Positions 24,063 to 35,209 are shown, counted from the first letter of the stretch. The stretch is 64,000 bases of DNA from Astrothelium macrocarpum (GCA_021030915.1 JAGEMR010000008.1:303501-367500); one strand, 5' to 3'. Numbers and translations: made by a program. The notes: generated by a model not told the origin, from the letters alone.

Positions 24063-25514
24063 ATGGCCAGCCGAGCATTTGCCCTCGCCCTGCTCAGCAG
24101 CTCTGTTTCTTATGCTGCCGAGACAGTGCTTGGGGTGTATATGTTCCATCGCCATGGTGATCGAACGGCCAAAGCTACTCCTCCGGCCAATTTGACCAAT
24201 CTAGGATACTCCGAAGTCTATCACTCTGGCCAATATTACAGAAGTCGTTATGTAGCATCCGATGCTTCACTAAAGATTGCTGGTCTGAATAGCGACATTG
24301 TGCTTCAGTCACAAATTGCCGTCTCCGCGCCATCAGATACCGTTCTACAAAACTCAGCACAAGGTTTCCTTCAAGCACTCTATCCTGCAGTAGGACCTCA
24401 ATTAGGGAACGAGCCTCTTGCCAATGGATCCAGCGTCGAGGCACCATTGAATGGTTCTCAACTGATTCCCATTTCACTTGTCTCCTCTGGTAGTGGTAGC
24501 GAAGATAGCAGCTGGCTTCAAAGCTCAACTGGATGTGGCAATTCCGTCATCAGTTCCAATAATTACTTTACATCAACCGACTACCAAAACCTCGAGAAAA
24601 GCACATCTGGATTCTACAACAACCTCACACCCGTCGTCAATGGCTCTTTTAGTTCGAGCATGATCAGCTACAAAAATGCTTACACCATCTTCGACCTTAT
24701 CAACGTCGCTGAAATCCACAATGCCTCAATCCACGCCTTTAACAACATCCTCACCTCCGACACTCTTTTCCAGCTCCGCACCCTCGCCGACCACCACGAA
24801 TTCAACCTCGCCTACAACGCCAGCGAGCCCGCCCGTGCAATCGCCGGCGCCACCGTCGCCGCCCAAGCCGTGCAATACCTCAACGGCACCATCGCCTCCA
24901 ACAACAACTACAGCGGCCCGCGTCTCGGCATCCAGTTCGGCGCGTACAACAGCTTCCAGTCCTTTTTCGGGCTCGCCAACCTCACCAACGCCAACGAAGA
25001 CTTCTACGGCATCCCGGACTACGCGTCCGTCATGATCTTCGAGCTGTACACCAACGCCACACTGCCTGCCTCGGGCCTGCCCCCGACCGACGATCTCTAT
25101 GTGAGGTTCTTGTTTAACAATGGTACGTCGGCCAACTCGACGGTGCCCATTGTCTATCCGCTGTTCGGTGGCAGCGCGGTCGATCTGCAGTGGAATGACT
25201 TTGTCAACGGCATGAATAAGTTTGCGGTTGGAACGACGCAGCAATGGTGTCAAGTTTGCGGTAACACCACGGGGACGTGTGCGCAATATGCCAGCCCGTC
25301 GGGATCGTCGAGCTCGCCAAATAGCTCGTCAGGGAATAGCAACGGCATCTCCACTGCTGTTGGAGGTGTCATTGGTGCGATGGTTACACTGGCCGTTATT
25401 CTGGGAGCCGAAGCATTGATCTTGTTGCTCTTCGGATTGAGAGTCGTGAGCAAGAGGAGGCTTGCATCGGGTGGAGTCGCGAACGGCTCGCCTGTTGCGG
25501 AGAGCAAGTCTTGA
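24063..25514 (+). CDS. Membrane-anchored histidine acid phosphatase-like protein lacking the HD proton donor (483 aa)
   Basis: The protein starts with a signal peptide (about 1-19, cleaved before ETVLGVYMFHRHG) and carries the branch-2 histidine phosphatase RHGDRT motif at 30-35, whose His is the phosphate acceptor. The ectodomain has many Asn-X-Ser/Thr sites, then a Ser/Gly-rich linker and one transmembrane helix (about 430-455) with a short basic tail. The second active-site element should read His-Asp, but the aligned site is FGAYNSFQSFFGL, with Ala294-Tyr295 in its place. The surrounding sequence (GIPDYASVMIFELY) still follows the family. Activity as a phosphatase is therefore doubtful; a binding or wall-sensing role is only a guess. 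It is a single exon and convergent with RAD14. Confidence 0.85.
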   Translation: MASRAFALALLSSSVSYAAETVLGVYMFHRHGDRTAKATPPANLTNLGYSEVYHSGQYYRSRYVASDASLKIAGLNSDIVLQSQIAVSAPSDTVLQNSAQGFLQALYPAVGPQLGNEPLANGSSVEAPLNGSQLIPISLVSSGSGSEDSSWLQSSTGCGNSVISSNNYFTSTDYQNLEKSTSGFYNNLTPVVNGSFSSSMISYKNAYTIFDLINVAEIHNASIHAFNNILTSDTLFQLRTLADHHEFNLAYNASEPARAIAGATVAAQAVQYLNGTIASNNNYSGPRLGIQFGAYNSFQSFFGLANLTNANEDFYGIPDYASVMIFELYTNATLPASGLPPTDDLYVRFLFNNGTSANSTVPIVYPLFGGSAVDLQWNDFVNGMNKFAVGTTQQWCQVCGNTTGTCAQYASPSGSSSSPNSSSGNSNGISTAVGGVIGAMVTLAVILGAEALILLLFGLRVVSKRRLASGGVANGSPVAESKS

Positions 25515-25781
25515 AACAGTGCCAGTCGTGACGCGATTTGTGGTTTCAATGTAGTAATGCACAAATGGCATGAGAGACGATGAGATACCATGGTAATGTA
25601 ATGATTCAATCAGCAAGACCAAGTTGGAGCACGATACCATCACAATGAATTGATGCTGTTTACGCTCTTCTGCTGTAATCATGCAGCAATGCCGCCTCGT
25701 CAAAATACAGGTAGAGCAACAGTGCGCAAAGTCGATCAGCTCTCGGCATATTGTGTCAACGTCAAAACTTGTTAGATATCG

Positions 25782-27055
25782 TCAAAACTCGAGTTCTTCC
25801 ACCTCCATGCCACATTCTATACACGATTTCTTGGTCGCACCCGTTTCAGGATCCTCCACAGCCCTACCCCATTCATGCTCATGCTTCCCGCCAGCAATTC
25901 TGTCCCCAAACTGCACATTTCCATTACCCTGTTTCTTGCTGCGTTGGTACGCATCGAACTTTGTGCGTTTCTTGAGCTCCTCCAGCTTCGTCTTGAACTT
26001 CTTTTCCTTTCGTCTCTTCATCTCTGTTTGGCGCCGTGCAAATTCCTCGTCAAGTGCCTCTGCCGAGCCCCATTTCTTGTCTGAGAATGCGTATTCTTCG
26101 ACTTGACACCGTAGAAAAAGCATCATATTGTTCCATGTTGCTTTGTGAGGGTTGGGTTTTTCGAGATGTGGTAACAGATCCGCATCTTTGAGCTCGGCTG
26201 TGAAGAGTCGAATTAGCTTGTCTTGCTCACGCACTTGCGATGATGGTACACCACTGACGTTCTGTGAGGAGATAATCCTCCCTCGCCTCTGTTTTGGTCA
26301 AGAGACTGTATTTTTCCGGTAGGCGCTCTTTGCATGTATTGCAGACAGAACAACCAAATATCTCTTCCCACTTCCAATCAATGTCCAAGCTCCCGCACTC
26401 TGCGCATTGCCTGGTGGAACCCTCTTCACCTTTGATGCCACTTACTCCTGGCTCGAATGGTCCAGCCTTTTGCTCTCGAAGCTTCTTGAGTAATTGATGT
26501 CGCTCCCATTCTTTCAGTGTCATATGTGCCGGCTTCTCTTCCTGGTTTGGAGCGTGAAGCGCACGATTGTAGGGATCGTCCTCTGCTGTAAGAAAACCGC
26601 CCTTGGTGTCTTCCATCTTGCTGAAATCATATTCGACATATTTGGTGAATTTTCTTGCGGGTTGGATGCCGTTGTCGGGAAGCTTTGAAGATGCTCGTGA
26701 GGATGGTGCACCATTACTGGACGGTGCAACACTTGGTGTCCGAGCATCTCGGTTTGATGCCGGTACATTAGAGGTTGATATAGCATTGTGAGGTCGTTTC
26801 TGACCCGCGATGAAGCCGGACGGTGTACGTATAGTCGAGTCACTCTTACGCGATGCCGCCTCCTTCTGCTCCCGGAGTGCTTTTGCTCTGAGACGATTTT
26901 CTTCCTACCAAAGAGAGTCAGCTCGTGGGACTGCGTTGACAACAAGCACGTCAGTCACTTACTGTGCGCCGCACTTGCTCAGGTGTCAAGGGAGATTTTG
27001 GTAGCGTACCTGGTTGACGCGCGGCAGAAGGTGGCGTGGATGGACGTTCGGACAT
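25782..27055 (-). CDS. RAD14: DNA damage recognition protein Rad14/XPA (384 aa)
   Basis: This is a nucleotide-excision-repair factor that verifies bulky lesions together with RPA and TFIIH in the nucleus. Exons are 27055-26963, 26904-26259 and 26197-25782. Introns are 58 bp (GTAAGT...GGTAG) and 61 bp (GTCAGT...CACAG). The N-terminal third is disordered and basic. The XPA zinc finger reads CAECGSLDIDWKWEEIFGCSVC, and EDYLLTEPELKDADLLPHLEKPNP, joined across intron 2, is the DNA-binding core. WNNMMLFLRCQVEEYAF follows, then a Lys/Glu-rich helix, and the C-terminal signature ends CIECGMEVEELEF. Exon lengths sum to a multiple of three. The long frame at 26951-27208 begins upstream of the true start. 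Confidence 0.94.
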
Positions 27056-27599
27056 TGTATGACAAGACCCAACTGTATGCCACGAAATGATACAGCGGCT
27101 CTGATACGATCGAAGATCAATGCAGTTGGCTATGGAGAATGAGACAATGACACCATTGATCCGCATCTGTCGCAATGCGTCAGAGACGCCGCCTAACATT
27201 TCTGCCACCGCCTAAGCCAACGTCTCTCCACAGTCAGCCGTCCGTCCCAGCGGTAAGCATCCAAGGCTAGAGGACTGTAAGATGCATGAATGACCCGCCC
27301 AGCCGCCCCCGGAAAATGCCCAGGTCCCGTTGCCATGAGATGAGACTTGCGGGCCCGAACCATTTACGCCGTTGGTCGTTGAGGAAGCTCAGACCGAGGG
27401 AATGCTCTCGCCACAACAGCACGCCATTCCCAGCCAATGACCATTTGGCATCCGCGTGGCCGGCCATCTAAAGGAGCTGCTGTTCCGCTCTTCGTGAACC
27501 CTGGCTAGTTTGCATGGCGTTTAATCAAGTGATTCTATCCCGGTACTCATGTTCCGTTTTACATGTCGCCATATATTCCCCTTTGGCCTGTGCCGTGAC
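27056..27599. other. Divergent promoter region of RAD14 and the sugar porter
   Basis: About 540 bp lies between divergent starts. An in-frame ATG at 27,549 would lengthen the transporter by 17 residues. No factor sites are assigned. Confidence 0.5.
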
Positions 27600-29517
27600 A
27601 TGAACGTTACGTCCTCCTCTCCCAGCCAGAACTCTCGACCTGATACTCCAATTACCGGCGAGGACTCCGAAGAGTCGGCTCCGTTGATCGAGCGCAGTCA
27701 TCAGCGCTCAAGAACCATTAAAATGAAGATGAAAGCTGGGACAACGTTGGGGCTGATTCGAGTCTGGTGGTTAGCGTTTATTGTGAATTTGGGCGGTGGC
27801 TTTCTTTTTGGATATGATTCTGGAATGTGAGTGCTTTGATGCGGATTGATTTTATGGCTGCTGATTTTTCGTCAGAGTTGGTACGAAACAATTTCAATTT
27901 CCTGGCATTTAACTTTGGTGCTAAAGCAGTACTAGGTGGTGTTCTTACCTTTACATCTTACGAGAAAGACTTTCGCTATGCTGGTTACGGTCATGGGGGA
28001 ACCTCGACCAGTGAGTCGCCTGGTCTAAATCTCACTCAAAGGCTCATTAGGACATAGAGGTTAGCTCCCTGGCTGTCAGTCTTCAGCAGCTTGGCGGATT
28101 CGTCGGTTGTTTTCTGGTCTGGCCAATGACGAATGCTCTGGGACGGAGGAAGTCTCTCATGATTTCGTCCGTTACCTTTTGTATCGGTGCACTTATCCAG
28201 ACCATCAACACTCATTCGTTACCCGCCTTTTACGTTGCACGCGTTATTGCTGGCCTCGGTCTTGGGTCTGCCACTGTCGTTGTACCAATGTTCACGAGTG
28301 AGATGGCACCAAAGGAGATCAGAGCGACACTTGGTGGCATGTTCCAATGGATGTATACCTGGGGTATGAAGTCTCTTATTATAATTCTAATCCTGTCGCA
28401 TTACTGATATGATATTAGGCATTTTCCTATCCTACTGGGTTGACTATGGCGTGCAAAAGAATATGAAGCCCGATGCCAGGCAATGGCAGATTCCCATTGC
28501 TCTGCAACTCATTCCTGCCGGTCTCTTAGGCTTGAGCATGTTCACCGTTACCGAAAGTGTACGTTGGCTAACAAAAAAGGGCCGTCATGAGGAGGCTTGG
28601 GAAAGCTTAAAATGGATTCGTGCAGATGATTCTCAAATCACTGTTGATGAGATGGGAGAAATAAGATACGGTGTAGAGATGGAATTCCAGGCAACTGAAG
28701 GCTTCAGATTCAAAGGTATAATCGTCTTTTCTCCAAATCCTTGGCTTATCCCTGGCAATGACTAGTTGGCATGATTCTGTATTAACACTATTGTTTAGAG
28801 CTCTTCCAACGTCAAAATCTTTATCCTCTTGCAATGGCATTCGCCGTCTTCACCGCCCAACAAGCCACAGGAGCCACAGCATTCGCCTACTACTCGGCGC
28901 AATACTTTAAGAAGCTCGTTGGCGGCTCCGGCACCCAAGCACTTCTCCTGTCCGGCATCTTCGGCGCCGTCAAAGTCATCGCCTGCGCTTGCTTTGTCTT
29001 CTTGCTTGCCGACCGCTTCGGCCGCCGCATCCAGCTCACCCTCGGCGCTGCCTTCATGGCCGCTTGCCAAATCACAACTGCCGTCGTCGTCAAGTATCGC
29101 CCTGCGCCTGCTGCGACTACAACTGGAGGAGAGAACCACCATGTCACGAGCAGCGAAATTGCAACTGTGGCGTTAATCTATCTGTTCGTCATGGCATACA
29201 ACTTATCGTGGGGACCTCTGCCGTGGCCATATGTGAGCGAGATCTTTACAGCGAGGATTCGTGAGCCGGGTGTGGCGACTGGAGTGGCGGCGCAGTGGCT
29301 GTGGAACTTTGTGTTTACACTTTCGACACCCTACATGATCAACAATTTGGGTTGGGGCACGTTCTTATTGTGGGGGCTATTTGATACGGTGATTGCGCTA
29401 TTCAGCTGGACGCTCACAGAGACAAAGGGCAAGAGTTTGGAGGAGATTGCACAAGTAGACGCGTATGCGTCGAGCAAGGATTTGGTTGAGCAAGAGACGA
29501 GCCCTACGAAGAGTTGA
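27600..29517 (+). CDS. MFS sugar porter family transporter (542 aa)
   Basis: Six exons are inferred: 27600-27826, 27876-27880 (a 5-nt micro-exon, AGTTG), 27936-28010, 28058-28363, 28419-28715 and 28799-29517. Introns are 49, 55, 47, 55 and 83 bp. Splicing through the micro-exon gives FGYDSGIVGGVLTFTSYEKDF, the invariant first helix and loop of fungal hexose/quinate transporters. Other signatures are NALGRRKSL, VIAGLGLGSATVVVPMFTSEMAPKEIR, TESVRWL (in place of PESPRWL), QQATGATAFAYYS, DRFGRR and YVSEIFTARIREPGVA. Twelve membrane helices are expected, with the plasma membrane as the likely site. The start at 27600 gives an acidic Ser-rich N-tail typical of the family. Substrate is probably a hexose or related polyol but is not determined. 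All phases add up. Confidence 0.92.
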
Positions 29518-30042
29518 GGTTGTGAGTTTAGGTATTGGGCGTTCATAAGATCAGCTATTTTCAGGGCTTCTTGCCAGCAGTAATGGCGCGATTTTCAAAA
29601 CTCTGGGTTCCAAAGTGCTAAAGGGTCCTGCTTTACTAGTAATAATGGTGCATCCAAAAGGCGGACTGGGAACGATGCTACAGCCCCTGCCTTAACCTTG
29701 CTGTTGCCCCACTACCCCCTCCTGGCAATCAATCTTCCTGCGCGTGGGAACGTAAAAAGGCCGCGCAATGCCCAATTTGTGGGATTGCCCTTGAATTGAA
29801 AGAGTGTGACCTGTAGACTTTTTGAAGACATCGCCAATGCATCTACCATTCTAGGTTACTCTTTGCATACAATATCTAGACCAGCTTACGATCTCAATTC
29901 ATGGTGGATTGGTTGGCACTTTTACTTTAAAACTCTCAAGCTTCCTCTTGTGTTTTGCGTATGCCGTGCCAATCGTTTGCATCTCCATCTTGCTCTGCCC
30001 AAGTTGAAACTAAGTTTTCCAATCTCTACTTCATTATCCACC
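29518..30042. other. Intergenic / arylsulfatase promoter
   Basis: About 525 bp. The sulfatase frame is open upstream of its ATG as far as 29,806, but that part lacks an ATG-led conserved sequence and is treated as leader. Confidence 0.5.
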
Positions 30043-31872
30043 ATGGCATCCCCAAAACGCCCTAACATCCTCATGATCGTGGCCGATGACTTGGGCTTCA
30101 GTGATATTGGATGTTTTGGCTCCGAAATATCGACACCAAACCTCGATGCTCTCGCATCTAGAGGCTTACGCTTCACCGATTTCCATGCCGCTGCCGCTTG
30201 CTCTCCTTCCCGTGCCATGATCCTCACTGGCACAGACCATCACATTGCTGGCTTGGGAAACCTTATTGAATGGACTAATATTAGCGGACAGAATGGTCCA
30301 AAAGGTGGAAAGCTAGATACTGCGCCACAGCGTGGCATGCCTGGGTATGAAGGTTACCTCAATGAGCGAGTTGCCACCCTCCCGGAAATACTTAGAGATG
30401 CTGGATATCTGACACTCATGTCCGGAAAGTGGCATTTGGGCCTGACACCCGAGCGAAGTCCAAAAGCCAGAGGTTTTACGCGCAGCTTTGCACATTTGCC
30501 GGCCTGTAGCAACCATTACGGGTTCGAGCCGCAATTACAAGGGCAAGACCAGATTCCTGAGTTCATGACCATGAGTTTCATCGCCCTACATAGCGAAGAT
30601 GGAGAATACGTAAAGAAATTGCCTGATGGGTGGTACAGTAGTGATGGATATGGTGACAAAATGGTAAAATACTTGGAGGAGCGACATGAAGGTCAAGATA
30701 AAGATAAACCCTTCTTTGCTTACTTGCCGTTTACTGCTCCGCATTGGCCACTGCAGGCTCCCAGGAAATACATTGAAAAGTACAAAGGCGTGTACGAAGA
30801 CGGACCCGACGTTCTTCGAGAGCGACGCTTACAAAGCTTGAAGAAGATGGGCCTCGTTCCACAGGATGCCGAGCCTCACCCTGTTGTAGCTGATGAAGTG
30901 AAACCCTGGAAAGAACTGACTGCTGAAGAGCAAGCCAAATCCTCACGCGCAATGGAGATCTTTGCTGCAATGGTGGAGTGCATTGATGCAAACGTTGGAA
31001 AAGTAGTATCTTACCTGGAAAAGACCGGAGAACTTGACAATACCTTTGTATGCTTCATGTCTGACAATGGCGCTGAAGGGGCTGCATACGAAGCATATCC
31101 AATTGTGCAAGGCACGATGCTTCAGCACCTACAAAAATATTATGACAACAGCCTTGATAATTTGGGTGCTGGCAACTCATTTATCTGGTACGGTCCTCGA
31201 TGGGCTCAAGCTGCTACTGCACCGAGCAGACTCTACAAGGCATACACAACTGAGGGAGGCGTGCGTGTTCCGTTTCTAGCAAAGTGGCCTGTCGGCTTGG
31301 CTAATACATCTACAAACAACGGCGGCATAACTCATAAATTTTCGACCGTCATGGATCTAACTCCGACCATTTTAGACATGGCCGGTGTAAAGCATCCAGC
31401 ACCGACTTATCAAGGTAGGGAAGTAGTATCCGTCCGAGGGAAATCCATGTTGCCATTCATCCAAGGCAAAGACGACAAAATCCATGAAGACGAGTTTGTG
31501 AATGGCTGGGAGACTTGTGGTCGTGCGGCAGTCCGCAAGGGCGATTGGAAAATCGTCTATGTTCCTAAACCCAAAGGTCCAGAGCGCTGGCAACTATACA
31601 ATTTAAGGAACGATCCTGGCGAGATATATGATCTAGCAGAAAAAGAACCCGAGCGGATGAAGCAATTACTGAAGCTATGGGATCAGTACGTCGTGGAGAC
31701 CGGGACAATTCCATTAGCACCTGAACTTGGAGAGTGGATGGAGCTAATGGAGGAACAAATGAAGGAGAATGTATGGATGGAGTATGAGTACTGGAAAGAT
31801 GGCGCGAGGGAAGATCCAGAGAAGTTTAGAAAACAACCGTGGAGGTGGCAGCGGGAGGTTAAGCAGATTTAG
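30043..31872 (+). CDS. Arylsulfatase (609 aa)
   Basis: This is a single-exon sulfatase that hydrolyses sulfate esters. The N-terminus MASPKRPNILMIVADDLGFSDIG carries the metal-binding Asp pair, and the formylglycine motif is CSPSR with Cys53 as the residue to be oxidised. Further family elements are SGKWHLGL, PFFAYLPFTAPHWPLQAP and MSDNGAEG, holding the remaining metal and sulfate ligands. No signal peptide follows the chosen start, so the enzyme is probably intracellular and would scavenge sulfur from sulfate esters. Length and the C-terminal LYNLRNDPGEIYDL strand fit bacterial and fungal arylsulfatases. The start at 30043 is the ATG immediately before the conserved core. Regulation by sulfur limitation is usual in the family but is not visible here. 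Confidence 0.92.
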   Translation: MASPKRPNILMIVADDLGFSDIGCFGSEISTPNLDALASRGLRFTDFHAAAACSPSRAMILTGTDHHIAGLGNLIEWTNISGQNGPKGGKLDTAPQRGMPGYEGYLNERVATLPEILRDAGYLTLMSGKWHLGLTPERSPKARGFTRSFAHLPACSNHYGFEPQLQGQDQIPEFMTMSFIALHSEDGEYVKKLPDGWYSSDGYGDKMVKYLEERHEGQDKDKPFFAYLPFTAPHWPLQAPRKYIEKYKGVYEDGPDVLRERRLQSLKKMGLVPQDAEPHPVVADEVKPWKELTAEEQAKSSRAMEIFAAMVECIDANVGKVVSYLEKTGELDNTFVCFMSDNGAEGAAYEAYPIVQGTMLQHLQKYYDNSLDNLGAGNSFIWYGPRWAQAATAPSRLYKAYTTEGGVRVPFLAKWPVGLANTSTNNGGITHKFSTVMDLTPTILDMAGVKHPAPTYQGREVVSVRGKSMLPFIQGKDDKIHEDEFVNGWETCGRAAVRKGDWKIVYVPKPKGPERWQLYNLRNDPGEIYDLAEKEPERMKQLLKLWDQYVVETGTIPLAPELGEWMELMEEQMKENVWMEYEYWKDGAREDPEKFRKQPWRWQREVKQI

Positions 31873-32191
31873 AGTCCATATGCATGAATCGGAGTCAAAA
31901 AGCCAACACTTTTGCGTCCTATTTTCCGATGTCCTGGTCGAATCTGCCTGTGGTTTGTCGTGATAATACAGGTCCGAAGGTTTTTGTGTTTAAAGTTCAT
32001 GAAACCCAGTAAGGTTGAAGTGAGGCAGAGAAGGTTGAGCTGCCAGTCTCGGCGCGAGGTCGCCGCTGCTGAAAAATTCAGTGGCTCGTGTGCCTATCAC
32101 GCCCGGCGACACCTTTACCTATATCTTGCCACAAATCCCTTTCTGTCCTTTAGTCTTTAGCATTAGCGAAAGTCGTCAACAGTTCATCAAA
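31873..32191. other. Intergenic
   Basis: 319 bp between the sulfatase stop and the Pho88 start. It contains the PHO88 promoter; nothing else is seen. Confidence 0.5.
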
Positions 32192-32949
32192 ATGGCAGGC
32201 TTAAACCCTCAAATGTACGGCTTTTAAAACTTTTACAAATGAACTAGCTAACTTGTTGCTTCAACAGAACAAACCTCATCATCATCCTGTGCGTCTTCAG
32301 GCGACTAGGCTGTTTGCTCCTTTCGATCTAACTAAGCTTGCAGGTTTTTTATGCAGGCCTCGAAAAAGATTCCTTTCGATGATCCGCGCGTGCTCAACGG
32401 AGTCCGTGTACTCTACGTCGTCTCCAACTTGATTATCGCTGGCCTATATCTCTATGTTCAGCAGCAAATCAACAAAAAGAAAGGTATGTTTCACTTCAGA
32501 TATCCGCTTAATCGCGTGAAAGGTCTTTATTGTATCTCCCATCATAGCTAACGAGCAAAGATATGACTGTCATCAAATACGTCGAGCCTCCACCAATGGG
32601 TTCCCAAGAGGAACCCAAATCCGTCACCACCACGATCCACGCCTATGATTCGCAACAACTCAAGAGTTTGTTTAAGGGACAATTGATGGGTGTCGGCATG
32701 ATGGGAGTGATGCACCTGTATTTCAAATACACCAACCCACTTCTGATTCAGTCCATCATCCCGTTGAAGGGCGCATTCGAGAGCAACTTGGTTAAGATTC
32801 ATGTCCTTGGACAAGCGGCATCGGGTGATCTGAAGAGACCATGGAAGCAGTCTGGTATGATGGGCATGCAGGGTGGTGAGATCAAGACAGATAAGAAGAG
32901 TATTGAAGAGGCTGAGCGGTCTGGCCGCGGAGGTGCCAAAGAAGAGTGA
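32192..32949 (+). CDS. PHO88: Pho88/Snd3-like ER membrane protein (190 aa)
   Basis: Yeast Pho88, also called Snd3, works in SRP-independent targeting to the ER and was first found through its effect on phosphate transport. Exons are 32192-32214, 32268-32288 (21 nt), 32344-32483 and 32561-32949, with introns of 53, 55 and 77 bp. The joined sequence reads MAGLNPQI-TNLIIIL-FFMQASKKIPFDDPRVLNGVRVLYVVSNLI, with two N-terminal hydrophobic segments. DMTVIKYVEPPPM, MHLYFKYTNPLLIQSI and KTDKKSIEEAERSGRGGAKEE at the C-terminus are diagnostic for the family. Phases add exactly (573 nt). The small second exon lies in the first hydrophobic stretch, and the long last exon alone would miss the whole membrane anchor. 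Confidence 0.93.
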
Positions 32950-33434
32950 AAGAGGTCGTATGCAGTTATGACAGTTTTGAGATACTTGAATCCATTCATT
33001 TCAAATATCTTGGGTATTTCTAATGGCCACAAACTTGTGCGGAATAGCAACATGTAAGAGATGAGTTTGTTGAAAGACGAACGCTCAGGTTTCGTACATC
33101 CATTTAAAATGTTCATCAATATAGTAATCGCCATTTCTTTAAGCCTACAGACATGCGATAAGGCTTCCATGCTCTCCGCCGAATGTTTTACGATCCGTCA
33201 GGACTCAACACTATGACATTTGTTGAAACATCACGTGCTAGCGTGACATCGCCGCGCTCAGTCTCATCTCTACTTCCAGCCGCGTTTTTACCAGCACGAC
33301 AACATCGCGTCGTCCTCCAGCTTTGACGCTGCCAACTTAAGCATCACGCTTCATACTCCTATTACAATCTCGCCTTTGACAAACACAACAAATACACAAG
33401 CTATTTATTGCAACCACTTGACCTCATTCTGGAG
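32950..33434. other. Intergenic
   Basis: About 485 bp between PHO88 and the DUF7726 gene. Pyrimidine-rich sequence after 33,250 is probably the leader of the next gene. Confidence 0.5.
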
Positions 33435-34475
33435 ATGGCGAGGACTGCTCGAACCGCACTCGTGCCAACCACTGCCAACTCGACGACCACGAAGCCCGCT
33501 GCGAAATCTCAGGGTAAACGCACTGCATGCGATGCAGACCTGGATTGCGATGCCGAGCTCAATGATTCTGGCATTGGTTTGAATAATAGCTCAGTTGACA
33601 TAACCAAAGCCTCCTCCAATGGATCCGAGGCTCCTGATTCTGAGGATGAGCTGGAAGGGATGGCTATTGACAAAGACTGTGACCAGGTCCGTCGCATGAT
33701 TCACAATTTCATTGAAGCAGGTGGCATGAAAGTTGGAGAGTTTCAAAATACCATTGGAGTCAGCAGTAACGTGTACTTAAGATTTATGAGGCAAAGTGGA
33801 AGAGATAAGGGCACTGGAACGGATACGTTCATCAAGGCCTGGGCTTTTTTTAAGAAGAGAGAGATGAAAGACACTCCCATGCCAAAGAAGCGTAAAGTCT
33901 CCGCCTCCAAATCCAAAGATGGTGATGCGAAGACAACGACTGCAAAGTCCTCGAAAGCCGCAAAGGCATCCGCACCACAATCGAAATCCGTCAATGGCAT
34001 CCATTTGCCAGGGGAAGAAAACGACAGTGTTCCGGTCTTTGACACATGCGGTGAGATTCGTCGCAAGATAAGCGCGTACCTGCGCAAAGACGGCATGACC
34101 GATGTTGGATTACGTCGCGACATACGCAGCATGTACAACACCTCGCGCCGCCCAGCTCAGATCCAATCGAAGCAGCTCGCGGACTTTCGCGCAAAAAAGG
34201 GACCCTTGTCGGGTAACACCAGCTGCGTGTATTATGGAGCTTATGTGTTTTTTGAGAAGTTGCGCTTGCTGGAGGGTAAGCCTGAGAACAAGCATCGACA
34301 AGAGTGCAGGCATGAATGGCCCGAAGGTATCGATACTACTCGCCAGAGTAGTAGGTGAGTTTTGTCAAAATAATACTTTATGTTTACTGATATTAACGTG
34401 ATGCATAGTCGAGTTTGGTGTGGTCCAGGAGAGACTGCAGTCGAAAATGCTTATGGACGTATATCATTTCACTAA
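33435..34475 (+). CDS. Protein with two DUF7726 domains (328 aa)
   Basis: Exons are 33435-34354 and 34409-34475, separated by a 54-bp intron (GTGAGT...CATAG). The protein has a Thr/Ser-rich N-terminus, an acidic stretch and then a first domain (about 80-150, CDQVRRMIHNFIEAGGMKVGEFQNTIGVSSNVYLRFMRQSG). A Lys/Ala-rich basic linker contains PKKRKV, a nuclear-localisation-like signal, and is followed by a second related domain (about 200-285, CGEIRRKISAYLRKDGMTDVGLRRDI...VYYGAYVFFEKLRLLEGKP). The spliced last exon gives ENAYGRISFH, the usual end of the family. These fungal domains resemble small helical DNA-binding modules, but no function is established. The start at 33435 is the first ATG; upstream codons are open but lack ATG. 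Confidence 0.85.
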
Positions 34476-34611
34476 ATCTGCTGCACCATCGATGTTATGT
34501 CATTTCAAATATGATACTCTTCTAATTGATGGTAATGTTTGTGCTCTGTACACACACACTGTAATGTCCAGGAGGCGCCCAAGCAAGTCATTTAGCTAAT
34601 CAATAATCTAG

Positions 34612-34935
34612 CTTTTGTCCTCCAAACACTCGGTCACGCTGATCGAGATCAATACTTTCGCGTCATTGCCAGTGAATAACGTATTTGACGAAGACGTACT
34701 TCCAGAGATGGTACAGGATTGTGGATTTGAGAACATCAAAGTGTAAGATCGCTCTTTCAGCATCGATCTAATGCTGCAACTATTCTTCACTATTGCCTAC
34801 ATACCCTGTCTGATTTTAACTTTTCAAGGGTTGGAATGATGGTTCATCAATACCATTACAGGCATAGATAGCTTCCGCGGGAGAAAATTGTGAAGATATT
34901 GGTCTGTGACTTGCAACGAACCTGAGACTAGACCG
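34612..34935 (+). pseudogene. C-terminal half of a broken SAM-dependent methyltransferase
   Basis: Read in one plus-strand frame from about 34636, this stretch gives LIEINTFASLPVNNVF, then LPEMVQDCGFENIKV, LFFTIAYIPCLILTFQGLE and WFINTITGIDSFRGRK, then RYWSVT. This is the order of the C-terminal part of fungal sterol-24-methyltransferase-like/tocopherol-methyltransferase-like enzymes. Three in-frame stops interrupt it: TAA at 34744, TGA at 34837 and TGA at 34891. Each sits where the family has a coding residue, and each is one C-to-T or G-to-A transition away from a sense codon (CAA/CGA/TGG). No N-terminal half precedes it on this strand. The matching N-terminal half lies about 0.4-1.2 kb to the right on the opposite strand, so an inversion through the gene is the simplest explanation. 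Confidence 0.65.
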
Positions 34936-35209
34936 AAGAGAGCATTGCGGTCGTTTCGGTGCCATCGAATACTAAATGAGCTAGCAATTGAGCCAATCCT
35001 ATTTGGTGATGGTGGTGGTGGTGGAAAGGGTCACTCTTCCTCGCCTTGCTGGCAAAGCGATTAGTTTCTTGAGGAATAACACTCCGCAAAAGAACCCGTC
35101 TAAGACAGTTCCTTTGTGGGCGCTATTGTTGGTTTCAATAGCTGCAATCGCTTACGTCTAGGCACGCTTCTATATACTCACTGAGGATTTCGTGGCCTTG
35201 CGAGCTCTA

